Below are positions 47,651-56,130 of a stretch of DNA of 64,000 bases, one piece after another. This DNA comes from Paraflavisolibacter caeni (GTDB lineage: Bacteria; Bacteroidota; Bacteroidia; Chitinophagales; Chitinophagaceae), in contig NZ_JAOTIF010000012.1 of assembly GCF_025628885.1 (NCBI RefSeq), positions 1 through 64,000 on the forward strand. Direction: 5' to 3'. Made by a program: the position numbers and the translations under genes. Positions within the stretch are counted from its first letter, which is position 1. The number at the start of each line of letters is the position of its first letter. Below the pieces are notes generated by a model. The model saw nothing but the letters and a program-made list of their open reading frames with translations. It was not told the DNA's origin and did no database searches.

Positions 47651-47850
47651 ATTCCCACTGCACAAAAAACTTTATCACTGCACCAAAAAACACAAGACCC
47701 AACCAGCAGCCATAAAGTTTTTGCCAACACCCACCATTCACAATCCCATGCTTCTTTTTCCCTCCGCAAAGCAGCCTTGTTCATTCCCTCATTCGCTCCG
47801 CTCATTTGTTCATTCACAAAGCTGCTTACTGCCATCGCTTCTATCCCTCA
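47651..47850. repeat. Non-coding repeat family, partial copy C
   Basis: Copy C starts inside the family at CACAAAAAACTTTATCACTG and runs to TCATTCACAAAGCTGCTTAC. It directly follows copy B, making a tandem pair. Identity to B is high in the conserved blocks. Confidence 0.75.
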
Positions 47851-48900
47851 ATTAATTCCAATATACCTTAAATACAATCAATCGTACCCCCGCACAGCCC
47901 CGCCAAGCCAGGCAGCAGGTGCAGCATAACACAACACTCACAATACGCAGCACCACTAGCCCGGCTGGCGGGGCTTGCCTACACGCAATCTTGCACTTGC
48001 TTGAATTATACATTAAAAAAGATCTGCGTGCCCTCAGCCTCCTGACGTCGGCTGTTCCAGGTAAAAAGGTCTCTCTCAGGCAGGGTCGGCAAGCAGACGT
48101 GCCAAACCCTTGCAGCAGCGCCAATAATGTCTATAGGTCTCTTTTATGGTATTGGCGCCGCTGCAAGTCCCTCCGGGTGATCAGCAGTTTGTCACGCTGC
48201 TTGCAGCTCCCTCTGCCTTCGTTCGGGCAGCTCCTGTGTCCTTCACCCACCTTTGTTCATTCCCTCCTGCGTTCCGCTCCATTCCCCCCGTTCGCCCCTA
48301 AACTTTTGCTCCCAGGCATGGCAGGCCTTTCCCAACTCAATGCCAATGCTCCAAACCTTAACACAAAAGCTATGCTCCGCCTTAACGCACAAGCATTACC
48401 CCAAGTCCTGCACATACCTTTCCGCAAGCAATCCGCACAATAGCTCACTGGGTTCCATTCCGCTCCACTCCGTCGGTCATTCACTTCAGTAGGGTTCAGT
48501 CCCCCCGCTGCCCATATTGGTGCTCGCCTGCGCTGCTGCCGGCTGCGTTCCGGGGCTCCACTGGCACAATGCCCTCGCGTATGTTTCCACGCCGCAATAC
48601 CATATCTCAAACATGCCTCGTTCCGCCCCGTTCACTGTGCGCCCATCATTCCCTAACGGTCATTTTCCTGTGCGCCCCAGCCGGCAGCGCTCGCAGCCGC
48701 TTCCGTTCAGCCCTGCCATGCTGCAAAACCCTCCGCACAACGGGCTTCACTCCAGCGGCTTTAACGGCTCGCCCCTAAGTGCCGCAAGTATGCGGCAGTG
48801 CCCTGCTTCTTAAAACCAAATACAACAGTGTCGCTTTGCTGGCAGTAAAATAGGAATAGAAAATCTTATTCGCTCTTAATAGCTAATGAATAGGGAAGTA
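47851..48900. other. C-rich gene-free stretch with strong secondary structure
   Basis: About 1 kb has no convincing gene on either strand: the frames that are open are short, lack conserved motifs and owe their length to a GC-rich composition unlike the surrounding AT-rich DNA. Frequent GCTCCGC/CATTCACTC-type strings relate it to copies A-C. An 18-bp inverted repeat is listed next. It may be eroded repeat DNA or encode structured RNA. Confidence 0.5.
48109..48167. repeat. 18-bp inverted repeat with 23-nt loop
   Basis: CTTGCAGCAGCGCCAATA (48109-48126) pairs with TATTGGCGCCGCTGCAAG (48150-48167) at 17 of 18 positions. The stem is GC-rich and would be stable as RNA or single-stranded DNA. Confidence 0.75.
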
Positions 48901-49043
48901 GTATTACAACGTTCCTCACAGCTTTGTGATTGCAGGGAAGTCTGGGATTTTACCCCTTAACATTTGCATGGCTGCTGAATCGTGTTTAATGGGTTAAATA
49001 TAATTCTGATGCCTTTTTTTCGAAAAAATTGTTTGTTGTGTAC
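48901..49043 (-). other. attC-like site 3 (downstream of the 49,052 gene)
   Basis: On the minus strand the site runs from ACACAAC (49035-49041) to GTTGTAATAC (48901-48910). Its right half, CCCTGC-ATCACAAAGCTGT before GTT, matches the right half of attC-like site 1 (CCCTGC-TTCAGCAAAGCTGT before GTT). Size 143 bp suits an attC. Confidence 0.5.
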
Positions 49044-49051
49044 TGTTTATA

Positions 49052-49528
49052 TTATTTGAAGATTTCCCAATTATCAAGGTAATTATTGGGATCATCCATT
49101 TCAATTCTGAATTTTCGCATAGATGTTTCTTTCATAACGCCAGGCCTTGTAGATATCCAATGCTCATGTTGCCACTTGACATATTCAGCTACTGCTAGGC
49201 TTGGCACTAAATAAAACTTTGGCATTATGCCAGCATTTTCAATAAGAACAAAACAATAAATAAGATTGCTGTCTTTTATGTCCTCATGCTTTTTACTCAT
49301 TGTCCAATGAAAAGCTGGTTTATCTGAAAACAACTTTTCTATTTTATGCGGGTTGGTAGTAGTTTTTACTTCAACTTTAAAAAACTTATTGATTTCCTGG
49401 TTTGTTACAAGTATATCAATCCCTTTAGTATTTCCTAATGTCAAAGTAGCGATGTAGCCTCTAGCTGTAAGTTGCGCAAGAACATAATATTCTCCGGCTA
49501 ATCCTATTTGTGTTTTGTCTAAGTTCAT
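49052..49528 (-). CDS. PD-(D/E)XK-like nuclease-fold protein in a cassette
   Basis: The 158-aa protein has the nuclease-fold pattern of small DUF4365- or resolvase-like proteins: GLAGEYYVLAQLTARGY near 9 with the first Glu, TKGIDILVTN near 34 with the Asp, and FFKVEVKTTTNP near 49 with E-x-K. These are the catalytic positions of PD-(D/E)XK enzymes. It is a single gene between attC-like sites with 5' ACACAAC complement matching its own 3' site, as in a cassette. ATG at 49528. Confidence 0.65.
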   Translation of the reverse strand: MNLDKTQIGLAGEYYVLAQLTARGYIATLTLGNTKGIDILVTNQEINKFFKVEVKTTTNPHKIEKLFSDKPAFHWTMSKKHEDIKDSNLIYCFVLIENAGIMPKFYLVPSLAVAEYVKWQHEHWISTRPGVMKETSMRKFRIEMDDPNNYLDNWEIFK

Positions 49529-49541
49529 ATCTTTCTAAATG

Positions 49542-49747
49542 GCACACAACGAACAGGGCTTGCTGCTGTGGCGGCTTTCATTGTTCGTCCAGCCGATAGC
49601 CGATGCCGATTTAATGTACAAAATTTGATGTCAAGAATTAAAGCTTGGTATTGTTCGTCAAGTTGGAACAAAAGCCGAACAGCGATTTATAGTTGATTAC
49701 TTGCACCACGCCCCGCCATATTGCCAATGCAATGTTATTTGCAGTTG
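49542..49747 (-). other. attC-like site 2 (between the 49,764 and 49,052 genes)
   Basis: The minus strand reads from CAACTGCAAATAAC (49734-49747) to GTTGTGTGCC (49541-49550). Inside, a GGCGG-rich arm can pair with GCCGCCAC near the other end. The 206-bp size is longer than a usual attC. The left end matches the start of the same cassette (12 of 14 complementary). Confidence 0.5.
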
Positions 49748-49763
49748 CATAATTCACGCAGAT

Positions 49764-50663
49764 TCAATTATTCGTACTCGCTGCATTACTACTAAAGTCA
49801 TCTGTTTCCGGTGACATAGAAACTGTCTTAGCCTTCCCTTTAACCATTGCCTCAGCTACGAAAATAATTTGCCCTTTTTTGTTAACAAAATAATCTGATT
49901 GAAGTAATCTAAAATGTCCTTTTCTAAAATGCGGTATTTTTGATAGTTGCGAATTATCGATATCTCTGATCTTTTCGGATAACTGAAAAGTAAAGTTTCT
50001 CGCCGACTTATCTTCGCTTCTTTCAAATAGATTCTTTGGCACTCCATCAGCAACACAATCTGGGAAGCAATTCATATAGGCAATTGTATTAATCGCAAGC
50101 CGAAACATTTTTGAAAGGGTTAGTGAAACTTCGTCACCTTTCTTATTCACGTCTGCGTAGAATTTATCTGACATGCGACCACCATTTTCCCCTAGTGAAA
50201 AGTATAGTTCCACGCTACCATCATTTTCGAGGCTTAAGGAAAAGGCATATCCATCTGCTTCATAGGGCAAATGCAGTGCAAATCTATATACTACAGACTC
50301 GAATTGTTCTTTTGAATATAAATGAATGACATCTTTGCTTTGCCCATTTTCGTAGAGGAATTTTTTAATACCATCTAAATCCGACAATGGAGTTTTTTCA
50401 AGAAAGTCCCGTAATTGTTTATCTAGGAAGAAAATATGCAAAAGCTCACCTTTATAGTCGTCTCTCCATAATTCTAACCCTGATATTACCAAACTTCTCG
50501 ACTCTGGAGTTTCAAAGGCCCCCATAGGAGCAGCTAAAATATTTCTTCGAAGTAAAGTGAATATTTGGTCATCCGTAAAATCTGGTGTAAATTTTTTCTG
50601 AGTCCGATAAAGATGTTGCCAAAAATATTTTAACGGTTTGCTGTAATATACTTTTCTGGCCAT
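49764..50663 (-). CDS. Unknown protein in a cassette (299 aa)
   Basis: I do not recognise the family with confidence. The 299-aa protein has a helical N-terminus (KYFWQHLYRTQKKFTPDFTD) and at the end PHFRKGHFRLLQSDYFVNKK followed by VKGKAKTV, a pattern like the C-terminal box RRGHxR...W of several mobile-element proteins. Its codon use is AT-rich. It is the only gene between attC-like sites 1 and 2. ATG at 50663. Confidence 0.6.
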   Translation of the reverse strand: MARKVYYSKPLKYFWQHLYRTQKKFTPDFTDDQIFTLLRRNILAAPMGAFETPESRSLVISGLELWRDDYKGELLHIFFLDKQLRDFLEKTPLSDLDGIKKFLYENGQSKDVIHLYSKEQFESVVYRFALHLPYEADGYAFSLSLENDGSVELYFSLGENGGRMSDKFYADVNKKGDEVSLTLSKMFRLAINTIAYMNCFPDCVADGVPKNLFERSEDKSARNFTFQLSEKIRDIDNSQLSKIPHFRKGHFRLLQSDYFVNKKGQIIFVAEAMVKGKAKTVSMSPETDDFSSNAASTNN

Positions 50664-50696
50664 ATCAATTTACTTTAAATTTGGTAATGTGTCGAG

Positions 50697-50844
50697 CAAT
50701 TGCAGATAACGGATTTACAGCTTTGCTGAAGGCAGGGTGGTCAGGGTTGCTAATCCTTGGCTTATGCAGTGCTGTTTATTCCTATTTTACTGCACTAATA
50801 TACTACTGTAGCCCTGCTTTCGCAACAACTGGATGTTAGCTGTA
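50697..50844 (-). other. attC-like site 1 (between the 50,849 and 49,764 genes)
   Basis: Minus-strand order: TACAGCTAAC (50835-50844), then GCGAAAGCAGGG, a variable middle, then CCCTGCCTTCAGCAAAGCTG, and GTTATCTGCAATTG (50697-50710). Outer (GCTAAC/GTTATC) and inner (GCAGGG/CCCTGC) arms pair as R and L boxes of an attC do. It is 148 bp long. Confidence 0.6.
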
Positions 50845-50848
50845 GTTG

Positions 50849-51394
50849 TTATTTTACCATTTCAATTTCTCTGAATTGCAACGTTATTTTATTTTGTATA
50901 TGGTTATGATCAAGATAATACTGAAGAATAGGGTATTCTACTTTTAAAATATCAGAAAAGTTCAATTGAAATCCTTTAGGCTTTCTTTTTGAAAAGTTTA
51001 CGCTCTTTTTATTTACTATTAAGGTGAAAAACAGTTTTCTATGGTGCAGTTTGTACTGTTCATATAACTTGTTTGAAGCCTTATATAGAATCCATTCGAC
51101 TGCGCTTTTTGAAATAACGCTGTTTCTGAATTTACATTGGATGAAATTTATGTTCCCATCCTTTATTGCAATAAGATCAATTCCATTGTCAAAAAAACCA
51201 TTAAATCCATTATACCTGACCTCGTAACCTTCATCTTCTAAAATTTGCCCAACATATTTTTCATATACATATCCCCACTCTGAATCGCTGATTTGATCAT
51301 ACGGCAAAACAAATTGACTGCCTGCAATTTCAACTTGCCGGACTATTGGATTAAGATTGATTCTTCCGAGTTTTAAGTATTTAACGATTCCCAT
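50849..51394 (-). CDS. Restriction-endonuclease-like (PD-(D/E)XK) protein in a cassette
   Basis: From the ATG at 51394 the 181-aa product has the Mrr-like nuclease core: EWGYVYEKYVGQILEDEGYE with Glu, FFDNGIDLIAIKDG with GID, and INFIQCKFRN with Q-x-K. These match the E, D and (E/Q)xK positions of the fold. Just before the ATG lies GTTAGCTGTAATTG (51399-51412), the exact complement of the site that ends the same cassette. A longer ATG start (51418) would translate that site and is unlikely. Confidence 0.68.
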   Translation of the reverse strand: MGIVKYLKLGRINLNPIVRQVEIAGSQFVLPYDQISDSEWGYVYEKYVGQILEDEGYEVRYNGFNGFFDNGIDLIAIKDGNINFIQCKFRNSVISKSAVEWILYKASNKLYEQYKLHHRKLFFTLIVNKKSVNFSKRKPKGFQLNFSDILKVEYPILQYYLDHNHIQNKITLQFREIEMVK

Positions 51395-51660
51395 TTTACA
51401 ATTACAGCTAACACACAAATCTCGTCATACGCCAATTTAAAACAAAATTAGTTTTACATATTCAGTTTCAATGCCATTCATTGCGTTTTGATGTTGCCCA
51501 ATCTGCATGAGCTCTTCCATAGTGCTAATCTGAAAACAAAGAATACGCAACTGCTTTCTTTTTCACCGCACGCCATTCCTGTTCACTTTGTATTTCTCAT
51601 TTATAGCTTATTTCCATTGTTGCGTCCATCCCAAAAGAAAATGAAAAAAAGCAAATCAAG

Positions 51661-51814
51661 GTAGCAAGGGCAAGCCTTGCTACTTCCGGTCTGCAGCTGC
51701 TACCAAATTTTTTAAGGCCATAAACACAGCCTTTTCTCAATAAGCCAGCACTGCATCCACGCTACAAATGCCCACATTTATAGCCAAAAATTTGGTCTGC
51801 AGCATTGCCCTTGC
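51661..51814. repeat. Nested inverted repeats before the DUF6876 gene
   Basis: GTAGCAAGG/CCTTGCTAC forms a 9-bp hairpin (51661-51683). Around it, GCAAGGGCAA (51664) pairs with TTGCCCTTGC (51805-51814) and an about 20-bp arm at 51702-51724 pairs with 51777-51796. GGTCTGCAGC occurs directly at 51688 and 51794. Alternative foldings are possible, like a regulatory leader. The rest of 51413-51888 shows no gene. Confidence 0.65.
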
Positions 51815-51888
51815 TTCTGCGGAGGCTTTCTTTTTTTCCCTTTTTTCTTTTGGGAAATGACTTTTTAAACCACTTAAATAGATACATC

Positions 51889-52239
51889 ATGACAAACGCA
51901 AATCATCTCTTCCGCTCCCGTAACGGCTCTGACCATTTTTTCCAACACCGTCCTTCTAGGATCTACTTCTCACAAGGAGTAAAAGACCTGGCAGACATCT
52001 GCTCAGCCTACTGGCTCCTTGAGCTGATCATCAGCTATCAATGTAAAAGGCGGATCAAGGCAGAGGGCTTCCAAGTATGGGAACTCAAACGTATAAACGA
52101 GGACCGCTTTATCGTCACTGCTACTGATGGCAACCACCACCGCCTTGTTTACCACTATCTGCCACAATGCGATTTTACTTATGACCTGGCCACTATCTGG
52201 CTTATACGCGGAGTCCTTGTACTCCCAGTAGAGTATTAA
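51889..52239 (+). CDS. DUF6876-like protein of Bacteroidota mobile elements
   Basis: From the ATG at 51889 the 116-aa product matches the DUF6876 pattern that I remember: YFSQGVKDLADICSAYWLLE in the first half, FQVWELKRINEDRF, and the closing TDFPL-like CDFTYDLATIWL and GVLVLPVEY. The function is unknown; such genes occur on plasmids and conjugative elements. A hairpin follows the stop. Confidence 0.75.
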   Translation: MTNANHLFRSRNGSDHFFQHRPSRIYFSQGVKDLADICSAYWLLELIISYQCKRRIKAEGFQVWELKRINEDRFIVTATDGNHHRLVYHYLPQCDFTYDLATIWLIRGVLVLPVEY

Positions 52240-52247
52240 AATAAAGA

Positions 52248-52265
52248 AAGGGCCTCTCGGCCCTT
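52248..52265. terminator. Hairpin between convergent genes
   Basis: AAGGGCC/GGCCCTT, 4-nt loop TCTC, starts 9 bp after the DUF6876 stop. The T run after it is interrupted. Confidence 0.65.
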
Positions 52266-52306
52266 CCTCATTTCTCTAATAGGTCACCACAACATATTGA
52301 GAGAAG

Positions 52307-52489
52307 TCATTTATGGAAATAATGCACCAGTGCTTTCAGGATTAAAGTTACTACGAAACTCACTGCTGCACCCACAGCAGCTAAAACTACCGTTTTCAGC
52401 AGATCCTCACTACTGATGTTCACCAGGATAGTAAGCATGGTACCTGCCGTAGTGCCTGCTTTAGTGGTATTGTCGAACACGTGCTCCAT
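52307..52489 (-). CDS. Small membrane protein (60 aa)
   Basis: The 60-aa product has one long hydrophobic stretch (TVVLAAVGAAVSFVVTLILK) and a preceding short one. It is the last gene of a three-gene minus-strand set, 4 bp after the next one. Holin-like size and layout, but no proof of this role. Confidence 0.5.
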   Translation of the reverse strand: MEHVFDNTTKAGTTAGTMLTILVNISSEDLLKTVVLAAVGAAVSFVVTLILKALVHYFHK

Positions 52490-52493
52490 AACA

Positions 52494-52703
52494 TCATTCT
52501 CCTTCCACAGCTGCCTGGCTCACCGCAGACGCCACGGATCCGGCGATGGCCAGGTAACCGGCTATTTTGACCACCACTATCGGCAGGGCCAATGGTGAAG
52601 TAGTTAGAGCAATGCTAACAGCTGTAAGTGCTAGGCCAATGTTTCGAAGCTTTACAAAAAAAGGTGGAGTAGGGGCCTGGATCCTGCTTATGATTTGTTT
52701 CAT
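52494..52703 (-). CDS. Small membrane protein (69 aa)
   Basis: The 69-aa product has two hydrophobic segments (NIGLALTAVSIALTTSP and IVVVKIAGYLAIAGSVAS). It lies between the 251-aa protein gene and the 60-aa membrane protein gene. No function assigned. Confidence 0.5.
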   Translation of the reverse strand: MKQIISRIQAPTPPFFVKLRNIGLALTAVSIALTTSPLALPIVVVKIAGYLAIAGSVASAVSQAAVEGE

Positions 52704-52808
52704 AACTCTGAATTAAGAAGTAAGGAAAAAGGATTTAGAAAAGAAAAAGGAAACCAGAGCGCTTGCTATACCTCTCTCCGGTTTCCATGGTTTTCACAGG
52801 ATGGTATC

Positions 52809-53564
52809 TTATACACCCTCAACTTTGATCAATGCCAATGCATTGAAGGCACCATTCTTCAGTGGATAATATTCATTATTCACCAGTTGCAGGAATTCAA
52901 TGCCCAATACCTGGAACAGCGGGTGAACACTAGCCGGTGTAAGTGCAGATTCCAGGCTAATAGCTGCTGTTGGCATGTTATCCAAAGGCAGAATAGCCGT
53001 TTGTTGGGTTTCTACAATAAACTTTCCTGCTTCAAAATCCACCTCTGCTGCTCCTGAAGTGATCTTGAAATGGGTGGCACCTACTGGAGCTGCAATCATA
53101 TGAGCTGGAATGAAAGGTGGTACCGCTACGGTACACTGGCCTGTAGCCCTGTTAATAGTGGCATCATATGGCGCATACAATGCAGTGGTCAACTTACCAT
53201 TGATGTTGAATTCAAAACCTTGCAGGAGCTCCACTTCACCATCCAGCACATTTCTCATACCACGTGTACTGGTGGCATCCGCCTTCACCACTTTTACCAT
53301 TTCAGTGGTCAGCCGACTGGCCAGCCTGCTGTCTGATACATTTTGCAGTAAGCCCTGGATGGCAATGCGCAGCAGCTTTGCAGCCTTACCGGCCCTGCCG
53401 AATTCAGCACCATTTTCCCGGGTTCTTTCAAAAGCAGCATCAGTTGCAATACGGTCACCATCTACGCCGCCTTTTTCGCGAGCCAGGTAACCATCCTGGG
53501 ATTTGTAAAAAGTGATATCACCAATCGTCCCTTTGAGTTTGATGATACCCATTTGTTTAGCCAT
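52809..53564 (-). CDS. Conserved unknown protein (251 aa) with GIIKLKGTIGDITFYKSQDG start
   Basis: The 251-aa protein opens with GIIKLKGTIGDITFYKSQDG and GGVDGDRIATD, a pattern I remember from uncharacterised Bacteroidota proteins near phage-like or mobile genes. The middle is helical and the end beta-rich. No enzyme motif or signal peptide. Together with the two small membrane proteins it may be one functional set. Confidence 0.6.
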   Translation of the reverse strand: MAKQMGIIKLKGTIGDITFYKSQDGYLAREKGGVDGDRIATDAAFERTRENGAEFGRAGKAAKLLRIAIQGLLQNVSDSRLASRLTTEMVKVVKADATSTRGMRNVLDGEVELLQGFEFNINGKLTTALYAPYDATINRATGQCTVAVPPFIPAHMIAAPVGATHFKITSGAAEVDFEAGKFIVETQQTAILPLDNMPTAAISLESALTPASVHPLFQVLGIEFLQLVNNEYYPLKNGAFNALALIKVEGV

Positions 53565-53716
53565 AGGATAAAGTTTTTAATAGTCTTGTCAGACAAGGAG
53601 GACACAATTGCATGCCCAACAAGAAATGATAAATAATGATTAATTTTAAGTTCCTCACCACAAGATTATTATACCATACCCAAAACCTAAAGTAGCGGTA
53701 CCGCTATTGCAGCATT

Positions 53717-53923
53717 ATGCAGGAAATTGTACCAATTCGCATAGTCATCTATGCCAAAGACATCAGCAATATAACAGGCAAGAAGGAACGCACTGCCCGC
53801 AAGATCATTGCCCAGATCCGCCGCAAGTACAACAAAAAGCCAGGAGATCTCACCACCATCTACGAATTCTGCGAGCACACCGGCCTCAACGAGGAAAAAG
53901 TCCGGCAATTCCTAACTAGATAA
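53717..53923 (+). CDS. Small helical DNA-binding-like protein (68 aa)
   Basis: The 68-aa product contains an HTH-like pattern (AKDISNITGKKERTARKIIAQIR) split as AKDISNITGKKERTARK and a C-terminal helix TGLNEEKVRQFL. It is read on the plus strand after a 150-bp divergent gap. Small proteins of this type occur next to the 251-aa gene type in Bacteroidota. Confidence 0.55.
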   Translation: MQEIVPIRIVIYAKDISNITGKKERTARKIIAQIRRKYNKKPGDLTTIYEFCEHTGLNEEKVRQFLTR

Positions 53924-54200
53924 AAGCTAGGATAGAGTAGGAGTGAAGCATGTAGAAGGTAAGGATAGTGTATAGATAGTGTATTAAATTGTGCAAATCT
54001 ATCAATAAAAAAGAGGTGCAGGTACCCTACGTTATTTCTTAAAAATAAAAATCATCATATTGCTAACGTTTGAAAAGAGTTTCAAAACGTAATTGCGCTT
54101 ACGGTTGGCCGATATTCCAATCTTAGTTTGAAAGATCAGAGTTTAATGTTTGAAATTCACTGATTTGCATTTTTTCAAATTAATGAGAGAGTAATCTTAT

Positions 54201-54208
54201 TACTTTTG
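54201..54208 (+). promoter_or_regulatory. TAnnTTTG -7 element before the Gabija genes
   Basis: The octamer tacttttg matches the consensus, 23 bp before the gajA ATG. The remaining part of the 308-bp gap 53924-54231 shows no gene. Confidence 0.5.
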
Positions 54209-54231
54209 ACACGGATCCACAAAACTAACCC

Positions 54232-56130
54232 ATGTTTTTATCAAAATTACTGCTTTGGAACTTTCGCCGATATGGTGCGACTGCACCATTTGATCTGTCC
54301 CAACCACACCTAGCCCTATCGTTTAACAAAGGCATTAACCTTCTAATAGGAGAAAACGACTCAGGTAAAACAGCCATTATTGATTCTATAAAGCTTCTTT
54401 TAAAGACCCATAGTGGTGAATGGGTGCGTATAGAACACGAAGATTTTTTTAAGGATTCTATACGGCTTCGAATTGAATGCAAGTTTGAAGACTTGTCTGA
54501 AGATGAAGCCCAAAACTTTACAGAATGGCTCGGGTGGGAGACCCTTGGAGGACAGTCAAAACCTTACTTAAAGGTTTTTTTAGATGTAAGTCGTTCGGAT
54601 AAGAAAATTATCCCGGCTGATATAAGAGCTGGAGCAGATCACGAAGGCTATATCTTGACTGCCGAAGCACGAGACAAATTACGTGTAACTTACCTGAGGC
54701 CTCTTAGGGATGCCACCAATGAGCTGTCTTCTAAAAAGAATTCCAGGCTTTCTCAGATACTTTTTTCTCACGAAGCCTTTAGCGATAAGGAAGGGCATCG
54801 CTTTATCGAATTAGCAGCCACACTTAATAATGAGATTGCAGCTTATTTTAAAGGTGAAGAGGCAAATGGTGCGCCTTTACCTCCCGATCAACAACAAGGT
54901 AAAGGTTTAAAGCAAGTCATTGATAAATATCTCAAACAATTTGCTAATAGAGAGACAGATTTTCGTATGACCGATACCGATCTAAAGAGTGTCCTTGAAT
55001 CCCTATGCTTACTTTTTAAAGATGGTTATAACTTGGGCTTAGGCAGCCATAACTTGCTTTGTATTGCCTCCGAGCTTTTGCATCTTCAAAAAACAAACTG
55101 GGATGGTCTCAGGTTAGGTCTCGTAGAAGAAATTGAAGCCCACCTCCACCCGCAGGTCCAATTACAAGTAATCGAAACACTAGACAATGAGGCCCCTGAT
55201 GTTCAGCTTATTTTTACTACCCATAGTCCCAATATTGGTTCTAAAATACCTTTAAAAAACTTAATAATCTGTCAGCAAGGCAAAACTTTCCCAATGGGAG
55301 AAGAACATACACAACTTAAGCCAACTGATTATACGTTTTTAGAGCGCTTTTTGGACGTAACCAAAGCAAACATGTTTTTTGCCAGAGGTGTTATTTTAGT
55401 TGAAGGATGGGCAGAAGAAATTATTCTCCCTGTTATCGCCAAAAAAAATGGTCACAATCTTACAGCGAAGGGAGTGTCAATTGTAAATATTGCCAATACG
55501 GCTTTTTTAAGATATGCCAAGGTGTTTCAGCGTAAAAATGGGATTAGTATGCACTATAAGGTTGCTGTAATTACAGATGTCGATGTAAAACCATTGAAGG
55601 CGGGAGATGGCAGAAAGGTTGAAAAAGCAGACGGTACGGGGAAAGAAATAGTGCCTTATACTGCTCATGAGATTGATAATTTAATATTAACACAACAACA
55701 AAATAAGCAGGCTAAATATAATGGGCAAGTGGTGATCACCTTTGTGTCCCCATTTTGGACGCTTGAATATTGTTTGGCTAGATCAGTCAAACTTCGAAAA
55801 TTGTTTTATAAATCAGTTTTAGAGGCTCTATTGGAACAAAAAGAAGAGGAAGAAGTTTCTGATCTTACTGCATACCGTTCTGCCATTTTGAATATTGATA
55901 ACCATTTTACACAATGGACAGAATCAGATGAGGAAATTGCATATAAGATTTACAATCATATTATTTCTGGCGATAATAAAGTTGACGTAGCAAAACAAGC
56001 TATTTCAAAGTCCATAATAGCACAACACTTTGCAAACAACTTAAATGCCGATAAAACTATTACGGATTTGCGTACAGAATTAAGTATTTCTTACCTTTTA
56101 AATGCTATTGATCATGCTTGTAGTTACTGA
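54232..56130 (+). CDS. gajA: GajA-like OLD-family ATPase/TOPRIM nuclease (Gabija)
   Basis: The 632-aa protein is a class 2 OLD-family nuclease. The ABC-type ATPase domain has Walker A GENDSGKTAI at 40-49, Walker B-like GLVEEIEAHLHP near 300 and FTTHSPNIGSKIP near 337. The TOPRIM domain has ILVEGWAEEIILP near 388 and VITDVDVKP near 447 with the metal-binding acidic residues. A UvrD-type helicase gene overlaps it by 17 bp. This pair is the Gabija defence system, where GajA nicks DNA when nucleotides are depleted. B. cereus GajA is about 578 aa, so this copy is slightly long. Confidence 0.92.
   Translation: MFLSKLLLWNFRRYGATAPFDLSQPHLALSFNKGINLLIGENDSGKTAIIDSIKLLLKTHSGEWVRIEHEDFFKDSIRLRIECKFEDLSEDEAQNFTEWLGWETLGGQSKPYLKVFLDVSRSDKKIIPADIRAGADHEGYILTAEARDKLRVTYLRPLRDATNELSSKKNSRLSQILFSHEAFSDKEGHRFIELAATLNNEIAAYFKGEEANGAPLPPDQQQGKGLKQVIDKYLKQFANRETDFRMTDTDLKSVLESLCLLFKDGYNLGLGSHNLLCIASELLHLQKTNWDGLRLGLVEEIEAHLHPQVQLQVIETLDNEAPDVQLIFTTHSPNIGSKIPLKNLIICQQGKTFPMGEEHTQLKPTDYTFLERFLDVTKANMFFARGVILVEGWAEEIILPVIAKKNGHNLTAKGVSIVNIANTAFLRYAKVFQRKNGISMHYKVAVITDVDVKPLKAGDGRKVEKADGTGKEIVPYTAHEIDNLILTQQQNKQAKYNGQVVITFVSPFWTLEYCLARSVKLRKLFYKSVLEALLEQKEEEEVSDLTAYRSAILNIDNHFTQWTESDEEIAYKIYNHIISGDNKVDVAKQAISKSIIAQHFANNLNADKTITDLRTELSISYLLNAIDHACSY

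Noticed and set aside
47919-48813. Several long open frames in the C-rich stretch
   Set aside because: They overlap in different frames on both strands and reflect GC-rich composition; no conserved motif was found.
48901-51412. Complete integron
   Set aside because: No integron integrase (IntI with its extra patch) is in the window; the only tyrosine recombinase is the island integrase at 17416.
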